This document shows positions 7,510-20,650 of a stretch of DNA of 42,551 bases, in pieces. Position 1 is the first letter of the stretch. Every line of letters starts with the position of its first letter. A model generated the notes under the pieces. It saw only the letters and a list, made by a program, of their open reading frames with translations. It was not told the origin of the DNA and did not search any database. Origin of the DNA: Nevskia sp. (GTDB taxonomy: Bacteria; Pseudomonadota; Gammaproteobacteria; Nevskiales; Nevskiaceae); assembly GCA_028291705.1 (NCBI GenBank), contig JAQGNS010000097.1, positions 1-42,551 on the forward strand, written 5' to 3'. The position numbers and the translations under genes were made by a program.

Positions 7510-8520
7510 ATGAACCAGCCCCCCGCAGCCGACGACATTCCCCACCCCCACGATTTTTCCGAGCAGCTGATCCGGCAAGTGCTGTCCGACCTGGACGGCG
7601 TGCTGCTGGATGGCGAGACGCCGGCCGACGAAGCCTTTGCGGTGCTGGCCGCTGCGGCGACGGCCGGCCGTACCCGCGGCGGCGCGCTGATCCTGCTGCT
7701 GCGCGCGGCCTTGTCCGCGCACCATGCTTTGGTGTTCGGCCGCGCCGGCGGCAACGGTGAATTCGAAGCGGTATCCGACACCGAGGTGATCGCAGCCTTG
7801 AGCCGGCTGTTGCCCGCGGCGGCGGCACAGGCGCCCGCGCTGCTCAAGGCGGCGAGCGCGCTGGAACATTACGTGGCCGCGGCGGAACCGGGCATACCCG
7901 CTCCACATCAGACGCTGGCACTGGCGATCTACCGGCTCTACGAAGGCTTGCGCAACGAGGACGAAACCCTCGGCGGCCGCGGTCTGGTGGAGCTGCGCTC
8001 GCTCACCGTGCATCTCGATGCCACCGCCGCCATGCTCGATCAGGGCAGCGTTTCGGCCGAGCCGCTGCGCGTGATCCGCCCCGATCGCTTCCACGATTAC
8101 TTCCTGCGCTTCACCACCCTGGCGCAGACCCGCGACACGGCCAGCGAAGAGCGCGCCGTGGCCGCGCTCAGCCGCGACGGCCGTATCGAAGCGCTGATCA
8201 CCGAGGACGCCACGCACCCGATCATCGCCGCTGCATTGCAGGTCCACGAAGCCATCAGCGACGATGCCAAAACCAAGGATCATGTGCTGGCGCGCATCCG
8301 CGGCCTGCTGGTTTTTCTCGCCGCGCTGCGCAAGCACCCCCGTGAACAGATCGGCGACGCCGTGGCCGATCCCAACGTGCACCTGAGCCTGGTCATCGCC
8401 GCGGCAACCGCGCCGCTGCGCCTCGGCGCGGAATTCGAGTTTGCGGCACTGGCGCAGATCGCCCGCTATAACCAGGCCCTGCTTCGAGGCGCGCAGAGCG
8501 CCTCGCGGCGGGCGCACTAG
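7510..8520 (+). CDS. Hypothetical protein, 336 residues, all-helical
   Basis: I do not recognise this protein. It is alanine/leucine-rich and appears almost wholly alpha-helical, with no signal peptide, membrane helix or cysteine. A block near residues 190-225 (PDRFHDYFLRFTTLA...ERAVAALSRDGR) looks the most ordered. Codon use is normal for the window. It follows the PerM-like gene by 28 bp and may share its transcript. Its stop codon lies exactly where the orphan protease tail begins, so the 3' end of this gene may have been set by the same rearrangement that left that tail. Confidence 0.65.
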   Translation: MNQPPAADDIPHPHDFSEQLIRQVLSDLDGVLLDGETPADEAFAVLAAAATAGRTRGGALILLLRAALSAHHALVFGRAGGNGEFEAVSDTEVIAALSRLLPAAAAQAPALLKAASALEHYVAAAEPGIPAPHQTLALAIYRLYEGLRNEDETLGGRGLVELRSLTVHLDATAAMLDQGSVSAEPLRVIRPDRFHDYFLRFTTLAQTRDTASEERAVAALSRDGRIEALITEDATHPIIAAALQVHEAISDDAKTKDHVLARIRGLLVFLAALRKHPREQIGDAVADPNVHLSLVIAAATAPLRLGAEFEFAALAQIARYNQALLRGAQSASRRAH

Positions 8521-8669
8521 CCACCGATGCCACGAATGTGCCGGGCGGCACGGTCAATATGGCGCTTGCGGCGGTGGTGAACGCCAACAACGGCGGCTGC
8601 GCTTTCGGCCTGTGGCTGTTGCTGCCTGGCTTCGCCCTGGCTGGTTTAAGGCGCCGTGAGCGCAGCTAA
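8521..8669 (+). pseudogene. Orphan C-terminal fragment of a GlyGly-CTERM secreted protein
   Basis: Read in the frame ending at the TAA of 8667-8669, this stretch encodes about 49 residues ending NNGGCAFGLWLLLPGF then ALAGLRRRERS. The last 22 residues match the tail of the M36 protease at 9270-13763 with one change (E for K). The frame is open upstream only to a stop at 8469-8471, has no convincing start or ribosome site, and overlaps the end of the 7510-8520 gene in another frame. The matching terminator follows. The part before the tail (ATDATNVPGG...) does not match the M36 protein, so this is the relic of a related surface protein, not a simple copy. A Cys sits next to the Gly pair here, unlike in the intact gene. 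Confidence 0.8.
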
Positions 8670-8690
8670 GCAAGAAGCAGATTGACCATC

Positions 8691-8727
8691 ATCCCGGGGA
8701 GGCTTCACGCCTCCCCGGGATTTTTTT
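8691..8727 (+). terminator. Rho-independent terminator behind the orphan tail
   Basis: A perfect 13-bp stem (8691-8703 and 8709-8721, ATCCCGGGGAGGC) with a 5-base loop is followed by seven T. Its sequence is nearly the same as the terminator at 13785-13821, so the fragment carried its terminator with it. It also ends transcription of the 6453-8520 pair. Confidence 0.95.
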
Positions 8728-9269
8728 ATTGCTTTCGCGGTACGGCTTTCCTGAAGTAGAAGCCGGACCGCCAGGCTGGACCATGTTGCAACCAGGGGAA
8801 TGCGCGCACACGCTTTCAAAATTCTCGCGACAGCCCGACGCCATGGCAGATTTCGACTGCACGGTCAGGGTGCGCCGGGCGATTGTCCTGCACAAAACGA
8901 GAGCGGCAGTCGTCGCGGAGCCGTGATCGAAAACATGCGTGTCATGTCGCGGCATCGATTGCCACGCTCATACGCTACGGTACGTGAGAACCAAGCATCA
9001 GACGAAGATGGACCGCACGATGTTCCGCACCACAACGGTGCCGCGGCAATTTTTGTTGCATCACAGCATCCGGCCGTGCTCAAGACGCCTTGTTTGCAAG
9101 CACGCGAATGCGCGCCTAAGATCGTTTCACGTGTTTGCAACAAAGCTCGCCGGGGTGGCGGATTTTGTTGTCGTCACCATGGACCGCCTTGCGGCAGTTC
9201 GATGGGACATCCGTTATGCGACAGGGAGTCGCCCGTGGGCGACGTCCACAACGTTACAGGGGAAATTCA
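8728..9269 (+). promoter_or_regulatory. Long upstream region of the M36 protease gene
   Basis: These 542 bases hold no credible gene; short open frames here lack ribosome sites and protein-like composition. Signals seen: a promoter candidate at 9094-9122, the 9-base direct repeat TGTTTGCAA at 9091-9099 and 9132-9140 (41 bp apart), and a perfect palindrome GTCGCCCGTGGGCGAC at 9228-9243, which lies in the probable 5' leader 26 bp before the start codon. Its length suggests regulated expression. Confidence 0.5.
9094..9122 (+). promoter_or_regulatory. Candidate sigma-70 promoter for the protease gene
   Basis: TTGCAA (-35, four of six matches) and TAAGAT (-10, four of six) are separated by exactly 17 bases, giving a start near 9129 and a leader of about 140 bases. 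The -35 box overlaps one copy of TGTTTGCAA. Consensus reading only. Confidence 0.35.
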
Positions 9270-13763
<4,494 letters not shown>

Positions 13764-13784
13764 GCAAAAGCAAGGTTTGTAACC

Positions 13785-13821
13785 ATCCCGGGGAGGCCTC
13801 AGGCTTCCCCGGGATTTTTTT
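13785..13821 (+). terminator. Rho-independent terminator of the M36 protease gene
   Basis: A 14-bp stem beginning ATCCCGGGGA with one G-T pair and a 3-base loop is followed by seven T. It is closely similar to the terminator at 8691-8727. Confidence 0.95.
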
Positions 13822-13854
13822 GTCCGGGTGCCGGCATGCGCGTAAGCTGAGATC

Positions 13855-14448
13855 ATGAAATACGCAGCCAGCCTCGGCCTGATTCTGTGCGCGGCTGCCT
13901 GCGCCGCGGCCCAGTCGCCGGAATCGGATGCTCCGGCCTCCACTGCCGCGCCAGCCATGCCGCCATCCGCTGTATTCGGCAACATAAAACCGCGCACGCA
14001 ATATGCTCTGCCCGCGCCTCCGCGTCCCGCACCCGCCGACGGCTTCGAGTTGCGCATGCAACGCAGCGCTTGCTACGGCATCTGTCCCGCCTATGAACTC
14101 GTCATTCATGGCAACGGCGAAGTCGATTTCCGTGGCGGCAGCCATGTGGCGGTCAGCGGAGTCCAGCATGGCCAGGCCGATAGGCAGGCGCTGGCGACGC
14201 TGCGCGCGCAACTCGCCGATCCCGGATTCGAGCTATGGGGCAGCTATACCCGCGGTAAACCCGGCTGCGGCCCCTGGTCCACCGATATGCCGGCGGTGAC
14301 GATCGAAGCCTATGTCGGCGACCGCTGGCAGCGTATCAACCATGACCTGGGCTGCTACAAGGCACCCGCGGCACTCAAGGCGCTGGAGCGGGCCATCGAC
14401 ACGGCCGGTCGCTCCGAACAGTGGGTGTCGAACCGGTCCGCGTATTGA
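13855..14448 (+). CDS. DUF6438 domain-containing exported protein
   Basis: A 197-residue protein with an N-terminal hydrophobic signal (about 1-19; Cys16 could be a weak lipobox) and a Pro/Ala-rich linker to residue 60. The core motif RSACYGICPAYELVIHGNG followed by VDFRGG is the hallmark of DUF6438, a family of exported proteins of unknown function with a conserved C-x-x-x-C-P. Two further cysteines (GKPGCGPW and LGCYK) could form disulfides. It is probably periplasmic or lipid-anchored. It starts 34 bp after the protease terminator, so it needs its own promoter. No function can be given. Confidence 0.8.
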   Translation: MKYAASLGLILCAAACAAAQSPESDAPASTAAPAMPPSAVFGNIKPRTQYALPAPPRPAPADGFELRMQRSACYGICPAYELVIHGNGEVDFRGGSHVAVSGVQHGQADRQALATLRAQLADPGFELWGSYTRGKPGCGPWSTDMPAVTIEAYVGDRWQRINHDLGCYKAPAALKALERAIDTAGRSEQWVSNRSAY

Positions 14449-14454
14449 GGACCC

Positions 14455-14751
14455 TCAGGCGCCGAACCACTCCGCCGTCCAGGACTGGTGCATGACCGGC
14501 AGGAACTCGATCAGGCGATAGTCCGCCAGCTCCTCCAGGCGATAGGGGTCCTGTGCGATGAACGCCTCCAGCTCTGTCCGCAAGGCGGCGCGGGCAATCA
14601 GGATGCCGCCCTGGCGCGGGTTTTGCGGCCCACAAGCGAGCAACAGGCCACGGTCGCAGCCGGTCTACAGGTAGGCACGATGCGCCTTCACCGTCTGCTC
14701 GATCCGTGAGAGGGGTACGCGGTAGGTGATTTCCACGATGTAATGCGGCAT
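14455..14751 (-). pseudogene. YciI-family protein gene interrupted by an in-frame TAG
   Basis: One frame runs from the ATG at 14751 (MPHYIVEITYRVPLSRIEQ, then TVKAHRAYL) to a TGA at 14455-14457, giving 99 codons, the usual YciI length. Codon 29 is TAG (14665-14667 on the + strand as CTA). After it the same frame continues with GLLLACGPQNPRQGG and DPYRLEELADYRLIEF, which are clear YciI features (the sGP motif and the DP(Y/F) block). No frameshift is needed: a single change, for example from CAG or GAG, would restore it. YciI-like proteins are small ferredoxin-like-fold enzymes or dehydrochlorinase relatives. Other genes here end in TAG, so the codon is a true stop in this organism. Sequencing error is the main alternative. 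Confidence 0.75.
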
Positions 14752-14944
14752 GGCCGGCAACCTCGAAAACGGGAAGGGCCGGCAGTCTACCGCAGGGCCG
14801 GTGCGGAACCGCCATAGGGCGGGAACGGCCGTCCGACCACCACCCAAACCTTGCGCGGCGGCGCCGACAATGGTAACAAGTGGTTCTCCCGGCCAAGATG
14901 CCGGGTGATTCAAGATTGACCGAATGATCTTTGGGGGATCAAGG

Positions 14945-15946
14945 ATGAACGCCAAAACAGCACTGGTCGTGGATGATTCGAAGTCCGCGCGCTTCGCCAT
15001 GCGCAAGTTCCTGGAGAGCTTCGGCTATCAGGTCGACACCGCGGAAAGCGCCGAGGACGCCTACATCTACCTGCGCAAGAAATTGCCGGAAGTGATGTTC
15101 CTCGACCACATCATGCCCGGCACCGACGGCTTCGAGGCGATCAAGGCGATCAAGCAGAACGCCCTTACCGCGGGCCTGCCGGTGGTGCTGTGTTCCTCCA
15201 ACGAGGGCGACGACTTCCTGCGCCAGGCGCGCGTCTGCGGCGCCATCGACGTGCTGCAGAAGCCGCCCAGCCCGGACCAGATCCGCAGCGTGCTGGACAA
15301 CCTCAAGCGCCTGCAGGATGCCGCCCCGCCCGCCGCGCTGGCACCGGCCACGCCGAGCAAGGTGCAGTCGATCCGCGAACCGGAAGTGGCGATCGAACAG
15401 GCCGTCATGAAAAACCTGCGCGACGCCTTGCCGCCGGCGGCCTTGGCCCCGCTTGCCGCGGCACCGCGCTTCGCGGCGCCGCAGGAACCGCCGGCGGCCG
15501 TCCGCATCGCACCGCGCGATGAAACCGCGCCGCGCATCGAAAGCCTGCGCGAGGAAATGGAAGCGCGCCTGCGCAAGATCACCCAGGACCTGTTCGTGCA
15601 GATCGGCGAGATCAAGGCGCAACTGGCCCATGTCGAAGGCGCGGCGCAGTCCTCGCGCGACGAGCAGTATCTGCGCGATACGGCGGTACAGGCGGTGGAA
15701 CCGCAACTCGATTCCCTCAGCCGCAATGTCGACACCCTGCTGACCCGTCTGCGCGGCGATATCGACGAGCTGCTGACGGCGCAGAACCAGCGCATCGACC
15801 AGCTCGGCCAGAGCCTGCGCCAGGCGGTGATCGAGGAAGCGCACGCCGTGTCGGAGCGCGTCATGATGAACGCGGCGCAGCGCATTTCCGACCAGATCGC
15901 CGAATCCATCCTGCGCGTGCTCAAGCCGGCGGCGGCGCAGGGCTAG
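14945..15946 (+). CDS. Response regulator with receiver domain and C-terminal coiled coil
   Basis: A 333-residue protein. Start at 14945 because GGGGGA sits seven bases before the ATG and the receiver begins there (MNAKTALVVDDSKSARFAMR). Receiver residues: acidic Asp10/Asp11, phospho-acceptor Asp54 (MFLDHIMPG), the Ser of LCSSNEGDD and the Lys of LQKPPSP. Residues 125-195 are a Pro/Ala linker; 195-325 is a long heptad-like helix rich in Gln, Arg, Asp and Glu, without any DNA-binding or enzymatic output domain. It resembles the CheY-like regulators that act through protein contacts in twitching, chemotaxis or stress signalling. No histidine kinase is adjacent, so it is an orphan. The last helix (SDQIAESILRVLKP) may be a docking segment. 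Confidence 0.9.
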   Translation: MNAKTALVVDDSKSARFAMRKFLESFGYQVDTAESAEDAYIYLRKKLPEVMFLDHIMPGTDGFEAIKAIKQNALTAGLPVVLCSSNEGDDFLRQARVCGAIDVLQKPPSPDQIRSVLDNLKRLQDAAPPAALAPATPSKVQSIREPEVAIEQAVMKNLRDALPPAALAPLAAAPRFAAPQEPPAAVRIAPRDETAPRIESLREEMEARLRKITQDLFVQIGEIKAQLAHVEGAAQSSRDEQYLRDTAVQAVEPQLDSLSRNVDTLLTRLRGDIDELLTAQNQRIDQLGQSLRQAVIEEAHAVSERVMMNAAQRISDQIAESILRVLKPAAAQG

Positions 15947-15969
15947 CTGGCTAGCTAGCCCTGGCGAAT

Positions 15970-15989
15970 TCCGGACTTCCGCGTCCGGA
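15970..15989. terminator. Hairpin between convergent genes
   Basis: TCCGGAC (15970-15976) and GTCCGGA (15983-15989) form a 7-bp perfect stem with a 6-base loop. It is placed exactly between the convergent response-regulator and DUF423 genes. There is no T-run, so it is only a possible shared terminator. Confidence 0.4.
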
Positions 15990-15990
15990 T

Positions 15991-16373
15991 TCAGCCCCGG
16001 TCGGAGCCCAACACGCTCCAGAACAGCACGCCCCAGCCCGCCAGGAACAGCAGGCCGCCGAGCGGCGTGATGGCGCCGAGCCAGCGCGTGCCGGTCAACG
16101 CCAGCGCATAGAGGCTGCCCGAAAACAGCAGCACGCCGATGGCGAAGCACCAGCCGGCCACGGTCAGGCCCGGCAGCGGTTTTACCAGCAGCAGGACGCC
16201 CACCACCAGCAAGGCAAAGGCATGGTAGAACTGGTACTCGACCCCGGTATGGAACACCGCCAGCAGGTCCGGCGCCAGCCGCGCGCGCAGGGCATGCGCA
16301 CCGAACGCGCCGAAGGCCACGCCGAGCAGGCCATAGCCCGCCCCGAACAGCAGGAATAGGCGCGCCGCGCTGC

Positions 16374-16377
<4 letters not shown>
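15991..16377 (-). CDS. DUF423 family membrane protein
   Basis: A 128-residue protein with four hydrophobic helices (about 5-25, 45-65, 70-92, 98-122). The motifs LGVAFGAFGAHALR and HTGVEYQFYHAFALL are diagnostic of DUF423 (YgdD-like inner-membrane proteins), whose role is unknown. The start at 16377 forms an ATGA overlap with the stop of the upstream reductase gene, so the two are translationally coupled. The same frame reads on upstream to 17178, but that is antisense-free shadow of the reductase gene. Confidence 0.92.
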
Positions 16378-17549
<1,172 letters not shown>

Positions 17550-17570
17550 GCGGACTCCGGGGGAAGGTGG

Positions 17571-17666
17571 CTAGTGATTAGTGGCCAGTACGAGTCTCGA
17601 CGCGGAGCCGTTCGGTGTCATTGGCGCAGCGGCCACTGCTCACTGGTCACTAACCACCAGTCACTG
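17571..17666. repeat. Intergenic inverted repeat built of TAGTGA/GTCACTA-type units
   Basis: The left arm at 17571-17589 (TAGTGATTAGTGGCCAGT) and the right arm at 17631-17666 (GCCACTGCTCACTGG then TCACTAACCACCAGTCACTG) are imperfect inverted copies made of short AGTG/CACT units. Low-complexity repeats like these recur between genes in several xanthomonads; copy number elsewhere in this genome is unknown. Confidence 0.6.
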
Positions 17667-17668
17667 CT

Positions 17669-18217
17669 TCAAAGCAGGCCGTCGCGCTCCGGCAGCGCCA
17701 GGATCTTCTTCACCGCGTCGTCGATCGCGATCTTGCTGGTGTCGATGGAAATTTCCGCGTGCTCCGGAATCTCGAATGGATCGTCGATGCCGGTGAAGCC
17801 CTTGATCTCGCCGCGGCGCGCCTTCTTGTACAGCCCCTTCGGATCGCGGCTCTCGCACACCGCAAGCGGCGTGGCGATGTACACCTCGTAGAAACCGCCG
17901 AGCTGGGAAATGCGCGCCCGCACTTCGGAGCGCGCGGTGCGGAACGGCGCGATGGCGGCGCAGATGCAGATGCCGCCGTGCTTGGTCACTTCGCCGGCGA
18001 CGTAGCCGATACGGCGGATGTTGAGCTCGCGGTCGGCGCGGGAGAAGGTCAGCCCGCTGGACAGCATTTCGCGCACGATGTCGCCGTCGAGGATGGTAGC
18101 CGGACGCTGGTAGTCGGATTTGATCACCTGCGCCACGCGCTCGGACAGGGTCGACTTGCCGGCGCCGGACAGTCCGGTCATGAACAGGGTGAAGCCGCGG
18201 CGTGGGCTGGCGGTCAT
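17669..18217 (-). CDS. cysC: Adenylylsulfate (APS) kinase
   Basis: A 182-residue ATP-dependent kinase that phosphorylates APS to PAPS in sulfate activation. The P-loop is GLSGAGKST (15-23), with DGDIVREMLSSGL and RRIGYVAGEVTKHGGI as the APS-binding segments and the late motif DPKGLYKKARRGEIKGFTGI. The length matches stand-alone CysC rather than the CysNC fusion. No cysD, cysN or cysH lies nearby, so it is detached from the usual cluster and could instead supply PAPS for sulfation. A GGGAGAG ribosome site is about 8 bases upstream of the ATG. Confidence 0.95.
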   Translation of the reverse strand: MTASPRRGFTLFMTGLSGAGKSTLSERVAQVIKSDYQRPATILDGDIVREMLSSGLTFSRADRELNIRRIGYVAGEVTKHGGICICAAIAPFRTARSEVRARISQLGGFYEVYIATPLAVCESRDPKGLYKKARRGEIKGFTGIDDPFEIPEHAEISIDTSKIAIDDAVKKILALPERDGLL

Positions 18218-18255
18218 GGTGAAAACTCTCCCGAGAATTTATATGTTGGTCGCCC

Positions 18256-18269
18256 CCGGCGTACGCCGG
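18256..18269. repeat. Perfect palindrome CCGGCGTACGCCGG upstream of cysC
   Basis: A 14-base perfect palindrome lies 39 bp before the cysC start, in the promoter or leader of that leftward gene. It could be a repressor site or chance in GC-rich DNA. The rest of the 18218-18487 divergent gap shows nothing I can name. Confidence 0.4.
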
Positions 18270-18487
18270 AAGCCAGCAGCCGGCTACTCCCAATGCCCGC
18301 AGGCAGCGGTTCCCGAGCCGTAATGGGCTTATTGTAGCCGTGCTTTCCGGCACGCCGTCAGGCGTTCCGCCAATCCCGGAACAGCAGCGGACCTTATATT
18401 TGCCGAACCGGGCCGGCGCCACGGAACCCCACGCGCCGGCGAAGGTCATTACACTCCTTCCCTCGCCCCGTCACGGCCCCCTTCCGC

Positions 18488-20611
18488 ATGCGCCCGTTTC
18501 GCTCCTGTTTTCCGGCCCTCGGCCTGTTGCTCGCCGCCTTCACCCTCCCCGGCCATGCCGCGCCGGTCCAGACCGAACACGTCGAAGCGGAACTGATCGC
18601 CGAAAACCTCAGCCTCGCCGCCGGCGGCGACAACTGGGTGGCCCTGCGCATCGCCCCCGAGGACGGCTGGCACGTCTACTGGCGCAACCCGGGCGACTCC
18701 GGGCTGGCCACCACGCTCGCCTGGAACCTGCCGGCCGGCGTCAGCGCCGGCGACATGCAGTGGCCCTACCCGCACCGCAGCGCCCTGGGCGACATCGTCA
18801 ACTACGGCTACAGCAAGGAAACCCTGCTGCTGGTGCCGCTGACGGTGCCCGCCGGCTGGTCCGGCGGCGCCACCCTGCCGCTGCAGGTCAAGGCCAAGTG
18901 GCTGGTGTGCAAGGACATCTGCATTCCCGGCAGCGCCGATCTCAGCCTGACCCTGCCGGTCACCGCCGCCGGCACCCCGGAACAGGCCGACCCACGCTGG
19001 CGCGACGCCTTCGGTGCCGCCCGCGCGGAACTGCCGCAGCCGGCCCCGGCCGACTGGAAAGTGCAGTTCGCCACCCATGGCGGCGCCGGTGAGGGCGACT
19101 TCTCGCTGGCGGTGAAAGGTGCGCAGTTCTCCGCCGGCGGCGCCATCGAGTTCTTCCCCTACACCAGCGACCTGCTCAAGCACTCCGCGCCGCAGCGGAT
19201 CGCCAACAACGCCGAGCACGGCCTGCGCATCTCGCAGACCCTGGGCGACTACTTCGTCAAGGCGCCGGCCCAGGTGGACGGAGCCCTGGTGGTGCACGAC
19301 GGCGACGCGGTCAAGGCCTGGGAGATCCACGCCCAGCCGGGCGCCGTGGAAGCGTTGCCGAAAAGCACCGCATCCGGCGCAAGCTCGGTGCCCGGCGAAA
19401 CCGCCGCGCCGCTGAGCCTGGCCCTGGTGCTGTTCTCGGCCCTGCTCGGCGGCCTGATCCTCAACCTGATGCCCTGCGTCTTCCCGGTGCTGTCGATCAA
19501 GGCGATCAGCCTGATCGAAGCGCGCGCCAAGGTGGCGCGACGCCAGCGCGGCCACGCCCTGGCCTATACCTTCGGCGTGCTCGCCACCTTCGGCGGCCTG
19601 GCCGGCGTGCTGCTGGCCCTGCGCGGCGGCGGCTCGGCCGTCGGCTGGGGCTTCCAGTTGCAGCAGCCGGTGTTCGTGGCGGTGCTGGCCTACCTGTTCT
19701 TCGGCATGGGCCTGTCCATGTCCGGCGTGGTGCAGTTCGGCACCCGCCTGATGGGCGTGGGCCAAAGCCTTGCCGCCGACAGCGGCTACCGCGGCTCCTT
19801 CTTCACCGGCGTGCTGGCGGTGGCGGTAGCGAGCCCCTGCACCGCTCCGTTCATGGGCACCGCGCTGGGCTACGCCCTGGGCCAGCCGCCCGCCGTGGCC
19901 ATGCTGGTGTTCCTGGCGCTGGGCCTGGGCCTGGCGCTGCCGTTCCTGCTGATCGGCTTCTTCCCGCAACTGGGCAAGCTGTTGCCGCGGCCCGGCGCCT
20001 GGATGGAAACCTTCAAGCAGGTGATGGCCTTCCCGCTCTATCTCAGCGTGGTCTGGCTGTTATGGGTGCTGGGCGGCATCACCGACCGCAGCGGCATGGC
20101 GGTGGCGCTGCTCGGCCTGACCCTGCTGGCCTTCGCCCTGTGGCTGTGGAACCGGCCGGGGCGCATCGCCCTCCTGCTCAAGATCGCGGCGCTGCTGGCG
20201 GCGCTGGGCCTGCTCACCTCGCCGCAGATCCGCACCGTATCCTCCGGCGACGCCGCCGCCAGGCACGGCAGCGCGGCGATCGAACCGTGGAGCGAGCAGC
20301 GCGTCAGCGAGCTGCGCGGCCAGGGCCGCACCGTCTTCGTTGACCTCACCGCCGACTGGTGCATCACCTGCAAGGTCAACGAGCACGTGGCGCTGGACAC
20401 CGATACCGTGCGCAAGGCCTTCGCCGACCAGCAGGTGGCCTGGCTGCAAGGCGACTGGACCCGGGCCGACCCGGCCATCACCCAGTTGCTGTCGCGTTAT
20501 GGGCGTTCCGGCGTGCCGCTCTATCTGGTATACGTGAAAGGCGGCGAGCCGAAAGTGCTGCCGCAACTGCTGACGCCGTCGATCGTGGTGGATTCGCTCA
20601 AGGCGGGCTGA
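18488..20611 (+). CDS. DsbD/ScsB-type membrane thiol:disulfide reductase
   Basis: A 707-residue three-part protein. A signal peptide (about 1-24) precedes a periplasmic N-terminal domain of DsbD/ScsB type with Cys141 and Cys145 (VCKDIC). A membrane domain of about eight helices (305-580) has the redox pair Cys330 (LMPCVFPVL) and Cys451 (SPCTAPFMG). A C-terminal thioredoxin-like domain carries WCITC (Cys625, Cys628). Electrons pass from cytoplasmic thioredoxin through the membrane pair to periplasmic partners. The bigger N-domain with C-x-x-x-C points to the ScsB/DsbD2 branch (copper tolerance, peroxide defence) rather than E. coli DsbD, which is inference. The next gene, a periplasmic thioredoxin-fold protein 39 bp downstream, is the likely electron acceptor. 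Confidence 0.93.
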   Translation: MRPFRSCFPALGLLLAAFTLPGHAAPVQTEHVEAELIAENLSLAAGGDNWVALRIAPEDGWHVYWRNPGDSGLATTLAWNLPAGVSAGDMQWPYPHRSALGDIVNYGYSKETLLLVPLTVPAGWSGGATLPLQVKAKWLVCKDICIPGSADLSLTLPVTAAGTPEQADPRWRDAFGAARAELPQPAPADWKVQFATHGGAGEGDFSLAVKGAQFSAGGAIEFFPYTSDLLKHSAPQRIANNAEHGLRISQTLGDYFVKAPAQVDGALVVHDGDAVKAWEIHAQPGAVEALPKSTASGASSVPGETAAPLSLALVLFSALLGGLILNLMPCVFPVLSIKAISLIEARAKVARRQRGHALAYTFGVLATFGGLAGVLLALRGGGSAVGWGFQLQQPVFVAVLAYLFFGMGLSMSGVVQFGTRLMGVGQSLAADSGYRGSFFTGVLAVAVASPCTAPFMGTALGYALGQPPAVAMLVFLALGLGLALPFLLIGFFPQLGKLLPRPGAWMETFKQVMAFPLYLSVVWLLWVLGGITDRSGMAVALLGLTLLAFALWLWNRPGRIALLLKIAALLAALGLLTSPQIRTVSSGDAAARHGSAAIEPWSEQRVSELRGQGRTVFVDLTADWCITCKVNEHVALDTDTVRKAFADQQVAWLQGDWTRADPAITQLLSRYGRSGVPLYLVYVKGGEPKVLPQLLTPSIVVDSLKAG

Positions 20612-20650
20612 GAGCCCGACCAAACGCCCCAGGCCTTCAGGGAGGCTGCA

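Noticed and set aside
8441-8659. A 72-codon frame across the junction of the unknown gene and the orphan tail
   Set aside because: It is out of frame with the recognisable tail and has no protein-like features.
9174-9269. An N-terminal extension of the M36 protease reaching to 9135
   Set aside because: The clear ribosome site and signal peptide start at 9270; the extension would bury the signal peptide.
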